From positions 2,125,350 through 2,147,073 of the forward strand of contig BFEA01000185.1 in the NCBI GenBank assembly GCA_003427395.1: DNA of 21,724 nt, given 5' to 3'. The notes below the pieces were generated by a model that was given only the letters and a program-made list of their open reading frames with translations, was not told the DNA's origin and did no database searches. This document shows positions 7,510-13,612 of the stretch, one piece after another. Position numbers and translations under genes: made by a program. The stretch comes from Chara braunii (lineage: Eukaryota; Streptophyta; Charophyceae; Charales; Characeae). How positions within the stretch are numbered: position 1 is the stretch's first letter; each line of letters begins with the position of its first letter.

Positions 7510-7535
7510 GTCTCAGCCTTGATCGCTAATCGGAG
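7510..7535. repeat. 26-bp direct repeat, tail-side copy flanking U6
   Basis: GTCTCAGCCTTGATCGCTAA plus TCGGAG is identical to 7661-7686. It brackets the U6 retrocopy and its poly(A) tail, with 1 and 4 bp of intervening sequence at the two sides. It is best explained as a target-site duplication. Confidence 0.9.
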
Positions 7536-7536
7536 C

Positions 7537-7604
7537 TTTTTTTTTTTTTTTTTTTTTTTTTGGACCGTTTCTCGATTTATGCGTGTCATCCTTGCGCAGG
7601 GGCC

Positions 7605-7636
<32 letters not shown>

Positions 7637-7656
7637 ACGAACGTCCTACGAAGGAC
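7537..7656 (-). pseudogene. Full-length U6 snRNA retrocopy with poly(A) tail
   Basis: Read on the minus strand from 7656, the sequence has a 5' stem-loop (GTCCTTCGTAGGAC), then AAAATTGGAACGATACAGAG, the ACAGAGA box, GATTAGCATGGCCCCTGCGC, and ACACGCATAAATCGAGAAAC ending GGTCC at 7562. It then runs into 25 A's (7561-7537). The core matches consensus U6 closely and the 3' end is of plant type. A 26-bp perfect direct repeat flanks the unit (7510-7535 and 7661-7686), as a target-site duplication would. The poly(A) and absence of an evident upstream promoter (plant USE or TATA) argue for a retrocopy and not an expressed gene. Confidence 0.92.
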
Positions 7657-7660
7657 ATTC

Positions 7661-7686
7661 GTCTCAGCCTTGATCGCTAATCGGAG
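7661..7686. repeat. 26-bp direct repeat, head-side copy flanking U6
   Basis: This is the partner of 7510-7535, identical over 26 bp, lying 4 bp beyond the 5' end of the U6 copy. Confidence 0.9.
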
Positions 7687-7927
7687 TATTCCTCTGCTTC
7701 GCTTTCTCTTTTCTTTTTTTTTCTAAACACCGTGACACTGTAGCAGCATTCACGTGTCGTTGTCAAACTGATGGCCCCCAAGGCCCCCTCGTAGTTCAGC
7801 ATTATTTAAATTACTCATCCGGTTCCAGAAGAGTTCGAACCTGACGTCAGGTCTGCTTGCTAACAGTTCGCAGGTCACGGTGCATTGGGTGTACGATTCA
7901 GTCACATGTGGGATTTGTACTTTTAGA
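7687..7927. other. No gene seen
   Basis: There is a C/T-rich start, then unique-looking sequence. A minus-strand frame of 67 codons is open but has no recognisable feature. Nothing is assigned. Confidence 0.5.
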
Positions 7928-7970
7928 CTACTGTCTTCCCCCAAATAGAACATACGATCATTGCCGTAGG
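7928..7970. mobile_element. Solo end of the CTACCGTCTTC MITE
   Basis: CTACTGTCTTCCCCCAAATA followed by GAACATACGATCATTG resembles one end of the MITE family, but no matching right arm follows. It is probably a truncated copy. Confidence 0.6.
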
Positions 7971-8050
7971 TCTCAGCGTTGACTCGCGATCTCAGGTTTG
8001 ACTAGTGGTCTAAGCGTGGATCAATGGTCCTCCGGTCTGGCAGAATTTGA
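7970..8050. repeat. GTCTCAG/TTGAC degenerate repeat
   Basis: Phrases such as GGTCTCAGCGTTGACT and CTCAGGTTTGACTAG recur here and again at 8330-8345, 8465-8560 and 9115-9240. They are fragments of the TTGAC-rich repeat that forms regular arrays at 2750-3262. Confidence 0.5.
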
Positions 8051-8061
8051 CTGCGCAAATG

Positions 8062-8184
8062 CTACCGTCTTCACCCGGTGAATAGAACGCACCTCGGTCG
8101 GTATGGCTGCATCTGGACCGAAAGTTGTGCTGAATACAGGTATAATGACCGGGCGGTCTAGTATGCGGGCGAAGACCGTATTAG
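8062..8184. mobile_element. MITE, second subfamily of CTACCGTCTTC
   Basis: The left end CTACCGTCTTCACCCGGTGA and the right end (reverse complement CTAATACGGTCTTCGCCCGC) pair imperfectly. The interior shares TATAATGACCGGGC with the element at 7068-7193. Length is about 123 bp and there is no coding content. Confidence 0.7.
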
Positions 8185-8354
8185 TCTCAGGGTTGACCAC
8201 CGCTGTCAAATTTGAGGAGACTTGTGACGGGCTATCGACATGCGAGCAGCTGGTTTTCAGTTTCTAGAAGAAGACATGCCTGCCTTGCTCGGTTTTCCGG
8301 TTTTCGCTGCTGGCCTCAGGACTGACCCCAGGGGTCTCAGTTTGACCACAGGTC

Positions 8355-8465
8355 CTACCGTCTTCCCCCGAGCATAACGCACCCTAAAAATGAATGTATA
8401 CAAGCCATATTTCCGGCCAGTTACAGCCAAAATGAGGGTGCGTTGTGTTCGGGGGAAGACGGTAG
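8355..8465. mobile_element. 111-bp hairpin MITE, copy 2
   Basis: It has the same 111-bp structure as 7215-7325. The left end is CTACCGTCTTCCCCCGAGCA and the right end is the complement of CTACCGTCTTCCCCCGAACA. Its interior starts CCTAAAAATGAATGTATACA, which in copy 1 lies on the opposite strand, so copy 2 is inverted relative to copy 1 in its central part. Confidence 0.92.
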
Positions 8466-8570
8466 TGTTTGACTGCTGGCGTCGTCCTCGACTGCTGATG
8501 TCAGCGTCGACTTCTGATGTAAGTGTTGACTTCTGGTGTCTGCGTTGACCGCTGGTCCCCAATTGGTACT
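8466..8570. repeat. Degenerate 'TTGACTTCTGGTGTC' repeat
   Basis: Four or five short units of the type (C/T)GACT(G/T)CTG(A/G)TGTCAGCGT follow each other at about 20-bp spacing. The same units recur at 9115-9240 (TTGACTTCTGG, GGTGTCAG). Confidence 0.6.
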
Positions 8571-8682
8571 CGTCAGACGGTGAGAGACGGTTAACGGAGA
8601 CCTCAATTTTCAGACCACTTGTCAGACCATTTATAACAAAACCCAAGGGTCATTTTACCCAAACTTGCCACCAATTCATAGA

Positions 8683-8960
8683 GTGGAGATCATACTAACT
8701 ACTTACAGAAAACAAAATGAAAAAAAAACCTTTAAAAACCTATAAAACAGCAAGGCAAAAGTGTGTTTTCATGCAAAATTCACTCAATGACATTTCAGTT
8801 TTCAACTTTTCAGGATTTTCAGGATTTTTCAGGGCTAGCCAAAACAGTCAACTCCAAGACCCCAATAAACACCAAACTTGGCACACACAGACCTTGACCA
8901 AGAATAAAACAGGGCCAAAAAAAAAAAAAACAGAAAAAAAAAAAAAAAAAAATGATCTCC
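8683..8960. other. AT-rich interval bounded by a 10-bp inverted repeat
   Basis: TGGAGATCAT near 8683 is matched by ATGATCTCCA near 8951. The interval is A-rich, with poly-A runs near 8919-8931 and 8935-8951, and holds an 87-codon + frame that is mostly Lys/Asn from A-runs. It may be an aged transposon or a + strand retroposon ending in poly(A). I see no gene. Confidence 0.35.
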
Positions 8961-8964
8961 AATG

Positions 8965-9005
8965 CACTTTTCAGGGTTGAAGGGGTTAACCAGGACTGAA
9001 AAGTG
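8965..9005. repeat. Small hairpin, CACTTTTCAG/CTGAAAAGTG
   Basis: A perfect 10-bp stem (8965-8974 with 8996-9005) encloses a 21-nt loop. No T-run follows, so it is not a Pol III or bacterial-style terminator. It stands immediately after the poly-A interval. Confidence 0.7.
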
Positions 9006-9109
9006 GGGGACCGTCCCTGTTAACCTCTTGTGTCAGGGTAGAGAATTAACAGCTTAGACTGAGCTGGTTCGCAGGACGAGCAGGGTAACCGTTGACCTGC
9101 TGTCTAAAC

Positions 9110-9250
9110 CCCGCCTGCAGGTCTCAGGCTGACTTCTGGTGTCAGACTGTCAGTGTCAATTGCTGGTGTCACTGGTGTGAGCATTGACTTCAGGTCTCAG
9201 CGTTGACTTTTCTGTTGTCAGCATTGACTTCTGGTCCTGGAATCGGTGCT
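9110..9250. repeat. TTGACTTCTGGTGTCAG degenerate repeat
   Basis: Units containing TTGACTTC, GGTGTCA and GGTCTCAGC repeat with irregular spacing. They belong to the family at 8466-8570. Confidence 0.6.
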
Positions 9251-9383
9251 CGTCACCGAGTCGTCAGGCTGACAGCTGGGAAAGAGCCTCAGGGTCTGCA
9301 GTAGGAGATTGGTCGCCAGGGGGAATTGCGGGAGATTCGGGGAGAAGGGTGCCACTGGATGGAGACTGGTTGAAACCGGGGTC

Positions 9384-9495
9384 CTACCGTCTTGGCCCAA
9401 GTAGAATTCAGGGTTATTATCGCTGTATCTGGGGCAATTTTCAGTCTAGATACGGCGATCTTGACCGTGCGTGTGTCCTATACCCTATACGATTG
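9384..9495. mobile_element. MITE, second subfamily, decayed right end
   Basis: The left end reads CTACCGTCTTGGCCCAAGTA. The interior (GGTTATTATCGCTGTATCTGGGGCAA, then CAGTCTAGATACGGCGAT) closely matches the interior of the element at 11275-11384. The right terminal repeat is not clear, so the end coordinate is approximate. Confidence 0.65.
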
Positions 9496-9780
9496 AGGAG
9501 GCTGCTAGTTTGCGGCAGCCTGAGGATGAGGTGTTGAATGGGACTCAGAATTCGGACCTGGTGCAACTGACACCGACAGCAATGTCGAATGCCCAGACAG
9601 CAGCAGTGAGCAGCCACAATGCAAGGGAGTGACCGACGACTGTGGCGGAGACTCTCGAGAGTCGTTGCGGAAAGCGAGCAATAAACCCTCAGGCTGTCAT
9701 TGGTGTGTATTCATTGTTGAGGAGCTCGGCGCAGTTTCAGCGCGGGCTCGGTTCACAAGTGGTAAATACCAGATTCCTGT
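9496..9780. other. No gene seen
   Basis: This is unique-looking sequence of mixed composition. Open frames that start here continue into the TGGTTCAGAC minisatellite and are attributed to it. Nothing else is assigned. Confidence 0.5.
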
Positions 9781-10210
9781 TCAGCCTCAGTTCAGTCCTG
9801 GTTCATACCTGCTCCAGACCTGCTCCAGACCTGCTCCAGACCTGCTCCAAGCCTGGTTCAAACCTGGTTCAGACTTGGTTCAGTCCTGGTTCAGACTTGG
9901 TTCAAACCTGGTTCAGACTTGGTTCAGTCCTGGTTCAGACTTGGTTCAGTCCTGGTTCAGACTTGGTTCAGTCCTGGTTCAGACTGAGTTCACCCCACCC
10001 CAGTTCAGCAGCCCCAGTTCAGCCTTCATTCACCTTCTGTGTAGCCTCCGTTCCGTCCTGCTTCAGTCTCTGTGTGTGTGGCTTCAGTGGTTCATTTGGG
10101 CTTAGCCTGTGTTCGGTTCAGACTTGGTTCTGGCTTGGTCTAGCCTCAGTTCAGATCAAACCTGGTTCAGAACTGGCTCATACCTGGTTCATCCTTGGTT
10201 CAGTTCCTGG
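9780..10210 (+). repeat. TGGTTCAGAC minisatellite (11/22-bp units)
   Basis: The half-unit is 11 bp (CTTGGTTCAGA, CCTGGTTCAGT) and the alternating pair gives a 22-bp period, clearest at about 9848-9985. A related CCTGCTCCAGA block lies just left, and diverged units continue to about 10210. Since neither 11 nor 22 is a multiple of three and the unit lacks stops, all + frames stay open. This explains the 158- and 240-codon frames here, which I do not regard as genes. Confidence 0.92.
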
Positions 10211-10310
10211 CATCGCTCATGTGTTTCGTTTCTTCTCAGCTTTTCAGTCTGAGCTATCAAGTGTAGGACAGGCTCTCTTGCGGTTTGAGGGCTCAGATTT
10301 GTCTTTTCTG

Positions 10311-10357
10311 TTTGTTTGTTTGTTTGTTTGTTTGTTTGTTTGTTTGTTTGTTTGTTT
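10311..10357. repeat. (TTTG)n microsatellite
   Basis: About eleven TTTG units adjoin the retroposon body at 10366. On the minus strand they would be an (AAAC)n tail. Confidence 0.95.
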
Positions 10358-10405
10358 AATTTAAAAACGGGCTCCAATCTATTCGTGGGGAGCATAACGT
10401 GCTGA
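10358..10405 (-). mobile_element. SINE-like retroposon fragment
   Basis: On the minus strand, CAGCACGTTATGCTCCCCAC then GAATAGATTGGAGCC matches the retroposon at 236-330 (GTGCTGCTCCCCACGAATAG). It is followed by an A-rich and (AAAC)n tail. Only about 40 bp of the body is left. Confidence 0.7.
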
Positions 10406-10485
10406 TTTTTAATGTTTGTCAAGAGTTTTGTCAATTGAGCTGGTGACTATGGCCTTCCTTTTTAGTTCCCTCCCTCCCTCCTCCC

Positions 10486-10541
10486 NNNNNNNNNNNNNNN
10501 NNNNNNNNNNNNNNNNNNNNNNNNNNNNNNNNNNNNNNNNN
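10486..10541. other. Assembly gap (56 N)
   Basis: This run of 56 unknown bases is a scaffold gap. It separates a CT-rich sequence on the left from the adapter-chimeric contig end on the right. Single N's also occur at 14735, 14857, 14896, 14903 and 19743. Confidence 0.99.
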
Positions 10542-10636
10542 TAGTGCTCAACCATCGACAAAATGTCGAATGCGATTCTATGCCTTATACGTGGGATATT
10601 CTCTTGCGACAATCTGAATGGAGGAAAGTGACCTCT
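10542..10636 (-). pseudogene. Displaced copy of the Ulp1-like protease 3' end (likely artefact)
   Basis: The 95 bp here match 14855-14949, the last coding part of the Ulp1-like gene, on the same strand. There is one clear difference (ctcttgcgac versus ctcttgtgac), and this copy supplies real bases where the other has three N's. On the minus strand it encodes ...GHFPPFRLSQENIPRIRHRI and ends in MVEH and a stop. The copy begins at a scaffold gap and ends exactly where a Nextera mosaic end begins, so it is most likely a mate-pair junction read and not a genomic duplication. It is useful only for filling the N's of the real gene. Confidence 0.9.
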
Positions 10637-10672
10637 GTCTCTTATACACATCTAGATGTGTATAAGAGACAG
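10635..10672. other. Tn5/Nextera mosaic-end junction (sequencing adapter)
   Basis: The 19-bp mosaic end CTGTCTCTTATACACATCT is followed directly by its reverse complement, making a perfect 38-bp palindrome. This is the known junction adapter of Nextera mate-pair libraries. It is not part of the genome, and sequence to its left and right is not contiguous. Confidence 0.98.
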
Positions 10673-10678
10673 CTGTGA

Positions 10679-10699
10679 CAGTGTGTGTGTGTGTGTGTG
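10679..10699. repeat. (GT)n microsatellite
   Basis: About ten GT units lie just right of the adapter junction. Confidence 0.9.
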
Positions 10700-10983
10700 G
10701 CACTCCAGTACATCTACTGTGCCTTGTTTTCTTTTTTCAGTGCGCTGTGGTGACGTGTGTGCAGTGCCAACACTGTTGGCCAAGACACGCTGACGCTTGT
10801 GGGGGGGAGGGGGACAGGGAGAGTGGGGAGGGCGGGGAGCAAATGTCAATCGCGCTCGGCATTTGCTCTAGCACCAGACCCCTCCACCAGGCATTACTGA
10901 CCCACTCCCCTGAGGCTGGCACAGCTTGACACTCTCATCATGGGGGAGAGGAAAAAAGGGCTGTGCCACTGGACAGTGTGGAG
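10700..10983. other. No gene seen
   Basis: This is mixed sequence with a G-rich patch at 10799-10838. Short open frames exist on both strands, but none shows a domain. Nothing is assigned. Confidence 0.5.
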
Positions 10984-11046
10984 ACCAGGTCATGTCAGGA
11001 GCAGGTCATTTCAGGACCAGGTCATGTCAGGACCAGGTCATGTCAG
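10984..11046. repeat. 16-bp minisatellite, ACCAGGTCATGTCAGG
   Basis: Four head-to-tail 16-bp units are present. The second is a variant (AGCAGGTCATTTCAGG) and the last is incomplete. The frames over it are open because the unit has no stops. Confidence 0.95.
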
Positions 11047-11105
11047 ATTGCACAGGGCAGTCGGAACACAAGAAACTCTCCATGGTGTGTGTCAGTTTCC
11101 AGACC

Positions 11106-11140
11106 CTTTTTTTTTTTTTTTTTTTTTTCGGACCTTTTGT
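11106..11140 (-). mobile_element. Poly(A) tail of a truncated retroposon
   Basis: A T run of about 23 bases is followed by CGGACCTTTTG. On the minus strand this reads AAAAGGTCCG then poly(A), like the 3' edge of the U6 copy at 6914-6967 (ATGGTCCGG then A's). Only about 10 bp would be left of U6, so the identity is speculative; the poly(A) tail itself is clear. Confidence 0.35.
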
Positions 11141-11274
11141 TTTCTTTTTCTCTGTCAGCCATTTTGATACAATCGTCTTCTGGCTTAGTGGGAATCAACC
11201 AGGTCTGCGTTTCCTCCCTCCCAAACTCCTTTTTTGTTCACCCTCTTTTTTTGCCACAGTAGGCAGGTGGCTCC

Positions 11275-11384
11275 GGTAGTCACCTGAATACAGCGTACGG
11301 TTATTATACTAGCTGTATTTGGGGCAACATTGAGTCTAGATACAGCAATAATGACCGTACGTTGTATGCGGGTGAAAACGGTAG
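11275..11384. mobile_element. MITE, second subfamily
   Basis: The left end (GGTAGTCACCTGAATACAGC) and right end (reverse complement CTACCGTTTTCACCCGCATA) pair imperfectly. The subterminal CGTACGGT(T/C)ATTAT and AGCTGTAT/ATACAGC pairs extend the stem. The interior matches 9384-9495. Confidence 0.75.
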
Positions 11385-11485
11385 GGTCTTTAGTACGGAG
11401 TCTAGACCTTGTTTTTTCAAAAGACAAAAGGATGGGCTGCGGCCTCCTCTTTTTTTTTTTTGAGAAATCACCACACAGGGGACTT

Positions 11486-11527
11486 CTACCACTAGCAGGG
11501 GTAAGAGCCCGTACCCCGTGCTGGTAG
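11486..11527. repeat. Small hairpin, CTACCA...GGGGTA
   Basis: CTACCACTAGCAGGGGTA pairs with TACCCCGTGCTGGTAG across an 8-nt loop with a small bulge. It adjoins the inverted-repeat element at 11541-11700, and both contain CCACTAGCA, so they may be related. Confidence 0.7.
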
Positions 11528-11540
11528 TAGCGGTCCCTGG

Positions 11541-11700
11541 GGCGAGGTCCCACTAGCAAAGAGGATTGGATTAAACTCCTGAATCTGGACGGGTTTTAAG
11601 CAGAGATGCAGAAAAGCAGTTCAATCTCGATTTTCTCCATCTGTCCAAAAAAACCGTCCAGATTCAGGTCTTCGATCCAATCCTCTTTGCTAGTGGGACC
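11541..11700. mobile_element. MITE with perfect 26-bp inverted repeats and 10-bp flanking repeats
   Basis: The arms 11546-11571 (GGTCCCACTAGCAAAGAGGA...) and 11675-11700 are perfectly complementary. A second internal 14-bp pair lies at 11579-11592 and 11654-11667. The 10-mer CGGTCCCTGG flanks the unit on both sides (11531-11540 and 11701-11710), a target-site duplication of the length used by Mutator-like elements. Five bases (GGCGA) outside the left arm are unmatched on the right, so the exact ends are uncertain. There is no coding content. Confidence 0.8.
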
Positions 11701-11714
11701 CGGTCCCTGGAGTT

Positions 11715-11793
11715 GATGGCCCCATTCTTATCCGTTGAGAGCAGCACTTGCTGAGGACCGAGTTCAGCATCCCTTTGATACACCGTCATTTTG
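11715..11793 (-). mobile_element. SINE-like retroposon, diverged copy
   Basis: On the minus strand, GGGATGCTGAACTCGGTCCT, CAGCAAGTGCTGCTC and a GATAAGAATGGGGCC end parallel the copies at 236-330 and 3698-3830. The phrase TCCCTTTGATRCACCG is found here (11770) and again at 11993, where a further fragment may lie. Confidence 0.5.
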
Positions 11794-11813
11794 TGTCGCT
11801 CTTGTCACCATCC

Positions 11814-11924
11814 TTACTGTCTTCCCCCGAACATAACGCACCCTAAAAATGAATGTATACAAGCTATATTTCCGCCGAGATACAGCCCAAATAAAGGTGC
11901 GTTGTGTTCGGGGGAAGACGGTAG
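11814..11924. mobile_element. 111-bp hairpin MITE, copy 3
   Basis: It has the same length and arms as 7215-7325 and 8355-8465. The left end is TTACTGTCTTCCCCCGAACA and the right end is the complement of CTACCGTCTTCCCCCGAACA. The interior (CCTAAAAATGAATGTATACA) is in the same orientation as copy 2. It starts within about 20 bp of a retroposon fragment. Confidence 0.92.
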
Positions 11925-12133
11925 TAACCAAAACAACACAGCGATCCCTGTAAATTAATCCGAAGTTATGAACTTCAGCTGACTGCGGGTGTCCCTTTGA
12001 TGCACCGCCTCATGTGACCTGTAGTCTACATTCTCTTGTCCCCGTCACAAGCCATACCAACACGAGACTTGGTACTGGCGTCCTAAGTCATGAGCATCCG
12101 CTGGCTGTGGGGCAGTGCTTTGTCTGCTGTAAT

Positions 12134-12230
12134 CTCAGACAAGGTCCCTTTGGTGTGCCTCCTAACATATTGTATTCTTCTGCCTCCAGAAGTCTGAGAG
12201 GATGTGAACACCAAAGGGACCTTGTCTGAG
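12134..12230. repeat. Perfect 23-bp inverted repeat element
   Basis: CTCAGACAAGGTCCCTTTGG plus TGT (12134-12156) is exactly complementary to 12208-12230. The imperfect outer extension (ctgctgtaat / gactgcag) makes the stem longer. The 51-nt loop has no repeat partner. It is probably a MITE or a local inverted duplication of retroposon sequence, since the arm contains GGTCCCTTTGGTGTG, which resembles TCCCTTTGATRCACC nearby. Confidence 0.85.
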
Positions 12231-12239
12231 ACTGCAGTC

Positions 12240-12339
12240 ACATATCCATACATTGCATACTCTTCAGCAACTATTACTGTTCCATTGGCGGGGTTACTTA
12301 CGGTTTAACCCAGTGTGGCAAGTAGGGAGGACTTGCTGG

Positions 12340-12371
<32 letters not shown>

Positions 12372-12880
12372 TTTTTGTTGTTGTTGTTGGACCTGCTAAT
12401 GAACGAGTTGTGTGCGTGAGTCCCTCAAGTTGATCCAGGAGGGAGATCTCGCTAGCATTGTATGTGGAGTAGTGTAGAGGGCGTGTGACCCGCCTCCGCC
12501 GTCCATGGGAATGGGGATCGGTGGTTTTGTTTTTCCTGTATTTTAGCCCTCGAAAATATATGTTTTTTTGGAGCATCACATTGGGTGGTCTTTCTTTTGT
12601 TTTGCTTGCCGTGTTCCTCTGGGGGTCCCGAACGTGAGTGAAAATCAGACCCATTTTTTTTGTGTTGCTTTTCACTCACCTTTCACTCACCTTTGGGTTG
12701 TGGCCCATGCGTGGAAGAGAGGCCGAAAACAAAATTTTTCGGTGTTTCCCATCATGAGGGAATGTCAGTCCGTGTCAGACCCTCGTCCAAGTTGTCTGTA
12801 GTCCCCGCAAATGTTTCACATGGGCAATGTTTTTGTCCTCTTCCTTTGACATGCATGTGCCCCCCTTATTTTTTGCGAGG
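12240..12880. other. No gene seen; poly-T and (GTT)n
   Basis: A 29-base T run (about 12341-12369) followed by GTTTTTGTTGTTGTTGTTGG suggests another minus-strand retroposon tail. Open frames of 63-166 codons over this interval show no domain and no consistent frame. Nothing is assigned as a gene. Confidence 0.45.
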
Positions 12881-12885
12881 TGTTT

Positions 12886-13084
12886 GGGAGGGTTCGATCC
12901 CCTCACCTACAGCACATGGTGTATGGAGTTACTCTTGCCCTTGTTTTTTTACGTTTATTTTCCCTATTTCACGCTGCCACCCACCTGTCCCCCACCCGTC
13001 CCCCACCCGTCACACTAATCCACATACCTGGCTAGTGGGATCTCCCTCCAGGAATCAGCCCACCGAAAAAAAAAAAAAAAAAAA
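12886..13084 (+). mobile_element. Possible tRNA-derived SINE on the + strand
   Basis: GAGGG-TTCGATC-CCCTC at 12886-12902 is a perfect T-arm: a 5-bp stem, a 7-nt loop, and the Pol III B-box GGTTCGATCCC. About 160 bp later a run of about 20 A's ends at 13084. B box plus poly(A) is the layout of a tRNA-derived SINE. No acceptor stem or convincing A box was found upstream, so it is not an intact tRNA gene and the 5' limit is unknown. Confidence 0.35.
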
Positions 13085-13515
13085 ACACCCTACATACAAC
13101 AGTGTTCTCGCTAAAAGTGAAATTGTTCTCATGTTCGCTTTTTCTTTCAAGTGTAAATGACACACATACGAGAGGAGGAAAAGAGAAAAAAGCGATGAAA
13201 CAAGGCGAAATGGTGAAAGCTCAGCATTGAAAAGTTGGAGAAATACATCATTATCTAGGCTACCAGCTGGGCCACCCGGGTCACCTTGTTTTCTCAGGAA
13301 GGTCCCAGCAAAAAAAAAAAAAACGAAAAACAACTACGTTTTGCAGAAAAATAAACAGAACATCTTTTGCCTCAGGGTCACATCAAAATTTTTTACCGAA
13401 TTCAAACTAAAGTAAATAATTAAAAAATAGTTTTTTTTTTGTTTTGTTTTTTTTCCTGGCTGGGCAAGTGGTCCCGGGCCACTCTGGTAGCCTAGATCAT
13501 TATACAATAACATTT
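13085..13515. other. No gene seen
   Basis: This interval is A-rich on + with two poly-A runs (near 13311 and 13430). A minus-strand 92-codon frame covers it but is dominated by Phe and Leu from homopolymer runs. Nothing is assigned. Confidence 0.5.
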
Positions 13516-13531
13516 TTAAACCACCAGTACC
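13516..13531. repeat. 16-bp terminal inverted repeat, left
   Basis: TTAAACCACCAGTACC is perfectly complementary to 14638-14653. A close match (TTAAACCACCAGTAC) is at about 4473, so the motif belongs to a dispersed element. It may mark one end of a 1.14-kb unit carrying the GA/CT array. Confidence 0.75.
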
Positions 13532-13559
13532 TACCAGTGTTCAAGGCCCGTCCCTGAAA

Positions 13560-13612
13560 CTACCGGTAGGCGTAGCCTACGGCTACCACGCCGAGCCTGC
13601 TACTACCGGTAG
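13560..13612. repeat. CTACCGGTAG palindromes and GGCGTAGCC hairpin
   Basis: ACTACCGGTAG occurs twice (about 13560 and 13602). Between them GGCGTAGCC-TAC-GGCTACCACGCC forms a hairpin with one bulged base. Confidence 0.7.

Noticed and set aside
7537-7656. Active U6 snRNA gene
   Set aside because: It ends in poly(A) and not a Pol III T terminator, is flanked by a 26-bp target-like duplication, and has no recognisable upstream U6 promoter elements.
9642-10364. 240-codon + frame rich in Gly-Ser-Leu-Val-Gln
   Set aside because: It is produced by the 11/22-bp minisatellite and continues into (TTTG)n. No frame is preferred over the others.
10542-10636. Second genomic copy of the Ulp1-like gene
   Set aside because: It lies between a scaffold gap and a Nextera adapter, and its position and orientation are those of a circularised mate-pair end. 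A duplication is not needed to explain it.
10635-10672. A natural 38-bp palindrome or transposon end
   Set aside because: The sequence is identical to the engineered Tn5 mosaic end joined to its reverse complement, as used in library preparation.
12886-12902. tRNA gene at the perfect T-arm
   Set aside because: No matching acceptor stem or anticodon arm occurs at the required distance upstream.
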